Shown here piece after piece: positions 1-5,559 of a stretch of DNA of 5,559 bases (position 1 is its first letter; each line of letters starts with the position of its first letter). The translations under genes and the position numbers were made by a program. This stretch comes from Alkanindiges sp. (GTDB lineage: Bacteria; Pseudomonadota; Gammaproteobacteria; Pseudomonadales; Moraxellaceae). The notes below the pieces were generated by a model, which saw only the letters and a program-made list of their open reading frames with translations, was not told the DNA's origin and ran no database searches. Where the stretch lies: assembly GCA_030152125.1 (NCBI GenBank), contig JASLIR010000179.1:1-5559 (forward strand), in the 5' to 3' direction.

Positions 1-1088
1 TGTGCTTCGGTATAGTCAGGTGCGGCACCACCATTGCGGCAAATTTGCACATCATCCAGCCAGACCTGAATTTTAGATACATCCAGATCTTCCACACCGG
101 CTTTGCCCACTGCTGCCAGAATACGGCCCCAGTTCGGGTCAGAAGCAAAGAAAGCAGTCTTGATTAATGGTGAATGCGCGACGCTATAGGCGATATCGCA
201 GCACTCCTGGGTATTATTGCCACCCTCTACACGTACGGTGATGAACTTGGTAGCGCCTTCACCATCACGCACAATCAACTGCGCCAAACGGATAAATACG
301 CGCTGCAATACGCTAAACACGGTCTGATAGCGGCTATCGTCTTTCGACTCAATCACCGCACCAGCAGCCTGCCCAGTGGCAACCAGTACACAGGCGTCAT
401 TGGTAGAGGTATCGCCATCAATGGTAATCCGGTTAAAGGACTGCTCGGTCACATCACGTAAAATGTCTTGCAGTAATGGCTGAGCAATCGGCGCATCGGT
501 AGCCACAAAGGACAGCATGGTCGCCATGTTGGGGCGAATCATACCCGCGCCCTTGCTAATACCAGTTACTGTGTAGCGCTGGCCGTCTACTTCAAACTGC
601 TCGGAGGCACCCTTGGGCAGGGTATCCGTGGTCATAATGCCAATTGCAGCATCGTTCCAGGCACCTACGGACAAATCTTTCAATGCAGCCGGTAAACCGG
701 CAATCAGGCGGTCAATCGGCAACTGCTCGCCAATCACACCGGTAGAAAATGGCAATACCTGTGCCGCAGTGGTATTGGTCAGGCCAGCCAGTGCCTGACA
801 GGTTTCAGCCGCAGTTTCCAGGCCCTGTAAACCGGTACCGGCATTGGCATTACCGGTATTAATCGCCAGATAACGCGGTGTTGCCTGCTGCAGGTGACGG
901 CGTGCCAGCTGTACCGGCGCAGCACAAAAGGCATTCTTGGTAAATACCGCAGCCACATTCGAGCCTTCTGCCAGTTCGAAAACCACAAGATCACGGCGAT
1001 TCTTGTAGCGGATGTACGCTTCACTAATCCCAATTTTCACTCCGGAAACCGGAAGCATTGCAGGCATGGAAAGATCGCCAACTGCCAT
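1..1088 (-). CDS. argJ: ArgJ, glutamate N-acetyltransferase / ornithine acetyltransferase, C-terminus cut by window edge
   Basis: ArgJ transfers the acetyl group from N-acetylornithine to glutamate, recycling acetyl in cytoplasmic arginine synthesis; many members also make N-acetylglutamate from acetyl-CoA. I translated the minus strand from 1088 to 1: 362 codons in one unbroken frame. ArgJ is usually about 400 residues, so roughly 40 are missing at the left edge. Visible motifs are GNANAG near residues 79-84, the oxyanion-hole pair T116-G117 in STGVIGE, the self-cleavage site [14 protein letters not shown] with nucleophile T190 (alpha chain 1-189, beta chain from 190), DGDTSTND at 224-231, DGEGATKF at 275-282 and SDPNWGR near 321-327. 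The ATG at 1088 is chosen because an AGGA at 1098-1101 lies nine bases upstream and MAVGD is a familiar ArgJ start. All active-site residues I can check are present. Whether it is mono- or bifunctional cannot be read from the sequence. Confidence 0.96.
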   Translation of the reverse strand, partial: MAVGDLSMPAMLPVSGVKIGISEAYIRYKNRRDLVVFELAEGSNVAAVFTKNAFCAAPVQLARRHLQQATPRYLAINTGNANAGTGLQGLETAAETCQALAGLTNTTAAQVLPFSTGVIGEQLPIDRLIAGLPAALKDLSVGAWNDAAIGIMTTDTLPKGASEQFEVDGQRYTVTGISKGAGMIRPNMATMLSFVATDAPIAQPLLQDILRDVTEQSFNRITIDGDTSTNDACVLVATGQAAGAVIESKDDSRYQTVFSVLQRVFIRLAQLIVRDGEGATKFITVRVEGGNNTQECCDIAYSVAHSPLIKTAFFASDPNWGRILAAVGKAGVEDLDVSKIQVWLDDVQICRNGGAAPDYTEA

Positions 1089-1159
1089 GATTTTTCATCC
1101 TATAAACAAGCAGATTAATAAATGGACGCTGCTCATACTAGCAACGTCATGCGCGCTGT

Positions 1160-1189
1160 AGTATACAAAACAGCTTCATGGCGCATCTA
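1160..1189 (-). promoter_or_regulatory. Candidate sigma-70 promoter for argJ
   Basis: On the minus strand a -10-like TATACT (1160-1165, five of six consensus bases) is preceded, after an 18-base spacer, by a weak -35-like TAGATG (1184-1189, three of six). Transcription from here would start near 1153 and give a leader of about 65 bases before the argJ start. I saw no convincing ArgR box around it. This is a match by eye only. Confidence 0.35.
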
Positions 1190-1363
1190 TGGGTAAATGT
1201 TAAAATCTGCATTATTTCATACGCTATAAGCTGCTTTTATAGGGCCTGAATATCTCATCAACCATTAGTCCGCCTGCCTGGCATGTTACACGCGGTTTTA
1301 AATGCTGCAAATAAACGTTACATGCTGTTATCACTCTACCCTATACATTGTTCTGTTTGTATG

Positions 1364-1392
1364 TAAAAAGATAAACCAGACACCTATATAAA
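1364..1392 (+). promoter_or_regulatory. Weak candidate promoter for the patatin-like gene
   Basis: A TATAAA (1387-1392, five of six bases of a -10 element) follows a poor -35-like TAAAAA (1364-1369) with a 17-base spacer. Transcription would start near 1399 and leave a leader of about 120 bases before the ATG at 1522. An alternative lies nearer the gene: TTGCTG at 1414-1419, then 17 bases, then TTAACT. Neither is strong. Confidence 0.25.
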
Positions 1393-1521
1393 GCGTGCGC
1401 CATGGCATAAGACTTGCTGCTGTCATGCCTGAGTCATTAACTTTTAGTAATAAAAAATCAGTACAACGCTGTTCGTTTAGCAAGCTCCCGCAGGAAAAAT
1501 AAAACTTCAGGAAACACGATC

Positions 1522-2757
1522 ATGACTGCTCCCCATCATCCTGGCAATATGACAGGCCTGGTACTTACCGCTGGTGGCGCACGCGGTGCCTATCATGCCG
1601 GTGTACTTAAAAGAATCAGTGAAATACCTGCCTTAAGTGGCAAACCTTCTCCCTTTAAAATTATTACTGGTGCCTCTGCCGGGGCTATTAATGGAGCAGC
1701 CATTGGAGCACACAGTGCCAATATCAGCCAGGGCAGCAAGCTTCTGGTACGCCTGTGGGCCAACCTGAAGTTTTCCCAGGTGATGCGCTATGATCCTGCG
1801 GCACTGGCACATACCGGCATGCAGGCCATTATTGATTTTGCCCTGGGCGGTGTGATTGGTGCCGGGCGTTTGCAATCCTTTGTAGATGCAACCCCATTGC
1901 GGCATTTTCTGGAATCCCATCTGGATTTTTCCGGCATCCCGGAAGCTATCCAGCGCGGGCATTTATATGCACTGGGTGTTACTGCCACCGGTTATCACTC
2001 CGGTAAGGCCTTTACCTTTATTCAGGGCCAGGATGGGCATCCCCTGTGGAACAAAAGCCGCCGTGTGGCCTTAAAAACCAACCTGAATATTGACCATATT
2101 CTGGCTTCTGCTGCCATTCCCCTGGTATTCCAGCCCGTGGCATTAAAAGCCGGTGAGTCGGTGGCTTATTTTGGCGATGGTGCGATGCGTTTAACCACAC
2201 CGCTTAGCCCTGCTATCCGCCTGGGGGCAACCCGCCTGCTGGCAATCGGGGTACGTTGTCAGGAGTCGGCCGACAGCCTGCTGCGTGCAGAGCTTTCCAG
2301 TGATGAGGACTACGTGGTGGAGCTGCAACGCCCACCCCTGTCACAAATCTGCGGCACCCTGATGAATGCAATTTTCCTGGATCATCTGGATGCCGATGTA
2401 GACCACTTAAACCGCATGAATGAGTTTGTAGCGGCCTATAAGGCCCTTGAAGCCAGCATTCCGGCGGAGTTGCGTAACACCGCACAGGTTTCCGAACCGA
2501 TGCGCAGCATTAAGCCACTGGTCATTTCGCCTTCGGCTGACATTGCGATTATTGCCAAAACCCTGCAACACCGCATTCCCAAAAGCATCCGCTACCTGAT
2601 GGATGGCCTGGGCCAGCCGGATGCGCGTAGTGCAGACCTGTCCAGCTTCCTGCTGTTTGACTCCGCCTTTACCCGCGAGCTGATTGAACTGGGCTATCAC
2701 GATGCCGGCCTGCGTATCCATGAAATTGAACACTTCCTGATGGAAGAATATGAATAG
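1522..2757 (+). CDS. Patatin-like phospholipase family protein
   Basis: This 411-residue protein is a patatin-type serine acyl hydrolase, which cleaves acyl esters of phospholipids or related lipids with a Ser-Asp dyad. The N-terminal domain shows the oxyanion-hole loop GGARGAYHAG (residues 18-27), the nucleophile elbow GASAG with S52, and the catalytic Asp motif DGA at D219-G220, so the active site looks intact. There is no signal peptide or clear membrane segment, so a cytoplasmic or membrane-peripheral protein is expected rather than a secreted toxin. After the catalytic core come SQICGTLMNAIFLDHLDADV (274-293) and a C-terminal helical-looking stretch with SSFLLFDSAFTRELIELGY (374-392) and an acidic end. 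I recall similar tails in other bacterial patatin-like proteins, but no assigned function. The start is supported by AGGA at 1509-1512, nine bases before the ATG. It is divergent from argJ and convergent with the MliC-like gene, so probably monocistronic. The physiological substrate is unknown. Confidence 0.92.
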   Translation: MTAPHHPGNMTGLVLTAGGARGAYHAGVLKRISEIPALSGKPSPFKIITGASAGAINGAAIGAHSANISQGSKLLVRLWANLKFSQVMRYDPAALAHTGMQAIIDFALGGVIGAGRLQSFVDATPLRHFLESHLDFSGIPEAIQRGHLYALGVTATGYHSGKAFTFIQGQDGHPLWNKSRRVALKTNLNIDHILASAAIPLVFQPVALKAGESVAYFGDGAMRLTTPLSPAIRLGATRLLAIGVRCQESADSLLRAELSSDEDYVVELQRPPLSQICGTLMNAIFLDHLDADVDHLNRMNEFVAAYKALEASIPAELRNTAQVSEPMRSIKPLVISPSADIAIIAKTLQHRIPKSIRYLMDGLGQPDARSADLSSFLLFDSAFTRELIELGYHDAGLRIHEIEHFLMEEYE

Positions 2758-2769
2758 GCTGTAAAGATG

Positions 2770-2797
2770 AAAAACGGGCAGATATCTGCCCGTTTTT
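2770..2797. terminator. Bidirectional rho-independent terminator between convergent genes
   Basis: A perfect palindrome: AAAAACGGGCAGAT and its exact complement, centred on GATATC at 2781-2786. The GC-rich core CGGGCA (2775-2780) pairs with TGCCCG (2787-2792). The right side ends in six T residues (2793-2798), which serves the plus-strand patatin-like gene ending at 2757. The five A residues on the left become a U-tract for the minus-strand lipoprotein gene ending at 2819. Its place between two convergent stops, 12 and 21 bases away, fits shared use. Confidence 0.9.
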
Positions 2798-2818
2798 TAC
2801 AATACCAGCTTTTAAAAA

Positions 2819-3289
2819 TCAGGCTGTGTTTTCCTTACAGCTAAACAGGTTTTTTTCATCTTCCGGCTTGGCGGTATGATCCAGCGTGATCGTCGATGCT
2901 ACAGCCTCAGGCCCCTTGGTATGCCAGTCCAGCCCTTGTTCCGGGTTTAAGCCCTGTTCGGTGGTATAGCGTGCGCCGGAGCCGGAAATAGCCTGGGTCA
3001 GGTAATATTCCTTGCCATCGATAGTCAGTGTCACCCTGGACTGCTTGGGGTTGTTGTTGTCATAGATGGCAACTATCGTCTTGCCATTATCACACGCGTA
3101 ATTTGCACGAATCATATTTGGATTCTGCGAGGCATCACGCGTGAGCTGATCCACTGGCTTGTTCTGGATGGATGCAGCCTGCTCTGCGGTTTGCGTTGCC
3201 GGGGCAGACTTATCGCCCTGCTTTTGACAACCAAACAAGGCAACCGATAATACAGCAACTGGCACGACTGCTTTTAATACACTATTCAT
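2819..3289 (-). CDS. MliC-like lipoprotein, probable inhibitor of C-type lysozyme
   Basis: This 156-residue protein begins with a lipoprotein signal peptide: a lysine at 6, a hydrophobic stretch of about residues 7-19, and a lipobox LFGC with the lipidated cysteine at 21. It should be anchored in the outer membrane or envelope. A Gln/Ala/Thr-rich linker (about 22-58) leads to a domain that I read as MliC type (membrane-bound lysozyme inhibitor): YACDNGK at 64-70, a beta-rich middle, SGSGARY (102-108) and WHTKG (122-126). In known MliC proteins a conserved Ser and Lys from these loops enter the lysozyme active site; here they would be S104 and K125. C66 and C151 could form a disulfide. The loop between them carries a tandem EQGL repeat. 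The ATG at 3289 has an AGGGA at 3295-3299, five bases upstream. It lies downstream of secA on the same strand but behind a terminator. The MliC assignment is by motif recognition only. Confidence 0.82.
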   Translation of the reverse strand: MNSVLKAVVPVAVLSVALFGCQKQGDKSAPATQTAEQAASIQNKPVDQLTRDASQNPNMIRANYACDNGKTIVAIYDNNNPKQSRVTLTIDGKEYYLTQAISGSGARYTTEQGLNPEQGLDWHTKGPEAVASTITLDHTAKPEDEKNLFSCKENTA

Positions 3290-3518
3290 TGCTTTCCCTG
3301 TTTCAGCTTAATAGGTGGAATGTGATTAATATCCAGCACGCAATGCCGGATAAATTATGCGGCTATTATCCCTGAGTTTTTTGGCAGCAGGCGTTTTTGT
3401 AGCAAGACAATACACGTTGTTACCCTGGCTTTACATTCCAGCAGGCTATCAGACTATAAAGTCCAGCCATAAAAAAGCGGGCTATTTGCCCGCTTTCCGT
3501 ATCAACCGCTATAACATA
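3290..3518. other. Spacer between secA and the MliC-like gene
   Basis: These 229 bases contain the secA terminator at 3471-3496 and, presumably, the promoter of the lipoprotein gene. The best -10-like word on the minus strand is GATAAT (3365-3370, five of six), with no good -35 at 17-18 bases. A second option is an extended-type TGCTACAAA further upstream. I cannot choose between them. I see no coding frame that I would defend. Confidence 0.5.
3471..3496 (-). terminator. Rho-independent terminator of secA
   Basis: Read on the minus strand, GCGGGC (3488-3493) pairs with GCCCGC (3477-3482) across a five-base loop (3483-3487). A run of six T residues follows, corresponding to the A-tract at 3471-3476. 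AAA/TTT pairing extends the stem to 3474-3496. It starts about 22 bases after the secA stop codon and separates secA from the downstream lipoprotein gene. Confidence 0.88.
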
Positions 3519-5559
3519 TTAGGCTAAACGGCCATGACACTGTTTAAACTTCTTGCCGGAACCACATGGGCATGGCGAATTACGTCCCACATTAGCATAC
3601 GGATTATTTTGCTGAACCCGTAAAGCCTCTGCTTCGTTTAGTCTGGCCAGCTCAGGGTCCTGATGCACTTCGCCAGTCAGGCTGTCAATTTCGCTATGCT
3701 GGAAGGACAGACGCATGGCTTCTGCTTCACGCTGCTGCTGTGCTTCCAGTTCAGCAATTTCTTCTGCTGTTGGCACATGCACACGGGATAATTCCTGCAC
3801 TACTTCGGTACGGATACTGCCCAGCAGGTTCTGGAACAGCAGATAAGCTTCACGCTTGTATTCCTGCTCCGGGTTCTTTTGCGCATAACCACGCAAATGA
3901 ATACCCTGACGCAAGTAGTCCATTGCCGCCAGATGCTCTTTCCAGTATTTATCCAGCGCGGTCAGCATAAAGTAACGCTCCATTTTTGGTGCATTACTTT
4001 CGCTCATCTGCTCAATCTGCTCGCGGCGGTCACGGTAACGAGTGGATGCCGTATCTGAAATCCGGTTCAGCAAGCCTTCTGCATCCAGCATACGGTCTTC
4101 CGCCAGCCACTGGGTAATCGGCAAGTCCAGGCCAAATTCCTGCAGCAGTGCATTATGCAAGCCTTCAGTATCCCACTGGTCTTCAACGCTGTCAGGTGGA
4201 ATGTAGCTCACCACTAGGCCCTGAATCACATCGTAATACATGTTTTCAATGCCTTCCTGCAGCGAACTTTCTGCCAGTACGGCATCGCGCTGGGTATAAA
4301 TAATGCGGCGCTGTTCATTGGCCACATCATCATACTTCAACAGGTTTTTACGAATATCAAAGTTGCGCGCCTCAACCTTGCGTTGCGCGTTTTCGATGGA
4401 TTTGCTCACCATGCGGTGCTCAATGGCTTCATCTTCCCGCAAGCCCATCGCACGCATCATGTTGACTACACGATCACCGGCGAAAATACGCATCAGGTCA
4501 TCTTCCAGCGACAGGTAGAAACGGGATACACCCGGGTCACCCTGACGACCGGCACGGCCACGCAGCTGGTTATCAATACGTCGAGATTCATGGCGCTCGG
4601 AACCAATAATATGCAAACCGCCTGATTCCAGCACAGCCTTATTATTTTGTTCCCACTCTGCTTTCAGGCGCGCATTATCTTCCGGGGTTGGATCTTCCAG
4701 CTGTGCAGCCAGAGCTTTCCAGTTACCACCCAGCAAAATGTCCGTACCACGGCCCGCCATGTTGGTGGCAATGGTTACCGCACCCGGACGGCCGGCCTGG
4801 GCAATAATGTCGGCTTCACGTTCATGCTGCTTGGCATTCAGTACTTCGTGCGCAATACCAGCCAGGCCCAGTTTATTTGACAGGTATTCACTGGCCTCAA
4901 TGGTGGCCGTACCTACCAGAATTGGCGCCTGGGTATTGCTTCTAATCTGCCTGATTTCTTCAATAATGGCGTTGTACTTGCCATCACGGGTCAGATAGAT
5001 CAAATCGTTCTGATCGTTACGTACCATGGGGCGGTGGGTAGGAATAATCACCACTTCCAGGCCATAAATTTGCTGGAATTCGGTCGCTTCGGTATCCGCT
5101 GTACCGGTCATGCCACCCAGCTTGGTATACAAACGGAAATAGTTCTGGAATGTGGTGGTTGCCAGCGTCTGGTTTTCCGGCTGAATATTCACATTTTCCT
5201 TGGCTTCCACTGCCTGGTGCAAACCTTCAGACCAGCGACGGCCCGGCATGGTACGGCCAGTGTGTTCGTCAACAATCACAATCTCGCCATCATGCACAAT
5301 ATAATGTACATCGCGCTGGAATAAATGGTGCGCACGAATCGATGCATTCACATGGTGCACCAGATTCAGGTTGCCGGAGGAATACAGGCTCTCACCTTCC
5401 GCCAGTAAACCCATGCCGATCAGTTGTTGCTCTACAAATTCATAACCGGTTTCGGTCACTTCAATGGAGCGCTGCTTTTCGTCAACCCAGAAATGGCCAC
5501 CGTCCAGCACTTTTTCTTCTTTCTGGCGCTTCAGCCGTGGTGCCAGCTCATTAATCAAC
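3519..5559 (-). CDS. secA: SecA preprotein translocase ATPase, N-terminus cut by window edge
   Basis: SecA is the cytoplasmic and membrane-peripheral ATPase that pushes unfolded preproteins through SecYEG. The window holds the last 679 codons, ending in TAA at 3519-3521. Gammaproteobacterial SecA has about 900 residues, so roughly the first quarter, with Walker A and B, is off the right edge. The frame is open to the edge, and the codon at 5556-5558 is an internal TTG leucine, not a start. Numbering from that codon, the preprotein cross-linking region comes first and contains [14 protein letters not shown] (97-110). Then come TGTAD (151-155), the second nucleotide-binding domain with [10 protein letters not shown] (215-224), NMAGRGTDI (266-274) and the arginine-finger motif [16 protein letters not shown] (326-341). 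The helical scaffold and wing follow, including [20 protein letters not shown] (539-558). A charged Glu/Gln linker leads to the zinc-binding tail [13 protein letters not shown], with C663, C665, C674 and H675, which contacts SecB and lipid. No frameshift or missing residue was seen. Confidence 0.98.
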   Translation of the reverse strand, partial: LINELAPRLKRQKEEKVLDGGHFWVDEKQRSIEVTETGYEFVEQQLIGMGLLAEGESLYSSGNLNLVHHVNASIRAHHLFQRDVHYIVHDGEIVIVDEHTGRTMPGRRWSEGLHQAVEAKENVNIQPENQTLATTTFQNYFRLYTKLGGMTGTADTEATEFQQIYGLEVVIIPTHRPMVRNDQNDLIYLTRDGKYNAIIEEIRQIRSNTQAPILVGTATIEASEYLSNKLGLAGIAHEVLNAKQHEREADIIAQAGRPGAVTIATNMAGRGTDILLGGNWKALAAQLEDPTPEDNARLKAEWEQNNKAVLESGGLHIIGSERHESRRIDNQLRGRAGRQGDPGVSRFYLSLEDDLMRIFAGDRVVNMMRAMGLREDEAIEHRMVSKSIENAQRKVEARNFDIRKNLLKYDDVANEQRRIIYTQRDAVLAESSLQEGIENMYYDVIQGLVVSYIPPDSVEDQWDTEGLHNALLQEFGLDLPITQWLAEDRMLDAEGLLNRISDTASTRYRDRREQIEQMSESNAPKMERYFMLTALDKYWKEHLAAMDYLRQGIHLRGYAQKNPEQEYKREAYLLFQNLLGSIRTEVVQELSRVHVPTAEEIAELEAQQQREAEAMRLSFQHSEIDSLTGEVHQDPELARLNEAEALRVQQNNPYANVGRNSPCPCGSGKKFKQCHGRLA

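Larger units (their letters stand above)
1089..1521. other. Divergent intergenic region between argJ and the patatin-like gene
   Basis: These 433 bases separate two divergent genes and look more AT-rich than the coding sequence on either side. No open frame here has both a ribosome-binding site and a plausible length. The longest ATG frame I read on the plus strand is 27 codons (1283-1366), with no Shine-Dalgarno sequence. The region holds candidate promoters for both neighbours, a weak hairpin (CTATAA at 1224-1229 with TTATAG at 1237-1242), and a nine-base word present once near each candidate promoter. I see no tRNA, riboswitch or transposon remnant. Confidence 0.8.

Noticed and set aside
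1024..1098. A 24-codon frame starting at an ATG ten bases upstream of the argJ start, possibly a leader peptide
   Set aside because: It has no Shine-Dalgarno of its own: its ATG overlaps the argJ AGGA. It overlaps argJ out of frame and is not arginine rich, so it looks accidental.
1198..1260. Possible ArgR operator upstream of argJ (TGCATTATTTCATA-like sequence)
   Set aside because: The half-sites do not align with the TGAAT-N4-ATTCA pattern at the right spacing, and it lies outside the best promoter candidate.
1283..1366. A 27-codon plus-strand frame in the divergent intergenic region
   Set aside because: No ribosome-binding site precedes it, its composition is unremarkable, and frames of this length are expected by chance.
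3385..3446. Direct repeat CAGCAGGC at 3385-3392 and 3439-3446
   Set aside because: An eight-base match in a 229-base spacer is close to chance, and there is no third copy or regular spacing to suggest an operator array.
5150..5554. A 134-residue plus-strand frame and other long frames opposite secA and the patatin-like gene
   Set aside because: They lie antisense to strongly recognisable genes, show no family motifs, and are explained as shadows of the coding frame.
5556..5558. TTG as a start codon for a 679-residue protein
   Set aside because: The frame stays open to the window edge and the sequence aligns with the interior of SecA, so this is an internal leucine of a truncated gene.

Overview
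The window is an ordinary chromosomal housekeeping segment, most likely from a gammaproteobacterium. SecA ends in the proteobacterial zinc-binding tail and resembles gammaproteobacterial SecA throughout. The ArgJ N-terminus and the nearby secA recall Acinetobacter and its relatives (Moraxellaceae), but that placement comes from memory of related sequences, not from a search. Base composition looks moderate, higher than typical Acinetobacter, so another genus of the family is possible.

From left to right there are four genes. (1) argJ, minus strand, loses its C-terminus at the left edge (1-1088). (2) A 433-base divergent intergenic region (1089-1521) has weak promoter candidates for both flanking genes. 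(3) A complete plus-strand patatin-like phospholipase (1522-2757) has its active-site motifs intact. (4) A perfect 28-base palindrome (2770-2797) is a probable bidirectional terminator between convergent genes. (5) A small minus-strand lipoprotein with an MliC-type lysozyme-inhibitor domain lies at 2819-3289. (6) A 229-base spacer contains the secA terminator (3471-3496). (7) secA, minus strand, runs off the right edge (3519-5559) and lacks its N-terminal part, including the Walker A and B motifs.

The genes do not form one pathway. argJ serves arginine biosynthesis, secA drives preprotein export, the MliC-like lipoprotein probably protects peptidoglycan from host or predator lysozyme, and the patatin-like protein probably hydrolyses lipid acyl esters inside the cell. 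The lipoprotein would itself be exported through Sec, which is a functional but not a regulatory link. Each gene appears to be its own transcription unit.

I found no mobile element, CRISPR array, tRNA, rRNA, phage gene, toxin-antitoxin pair or defence system, and nothing that amounts to an undescribed system. The most notable points are a six-residue tandem repeat in the presumed inhibitory loop of the MliC-like protein and the uncharacterised C-terminal part of the patatin-like protein.
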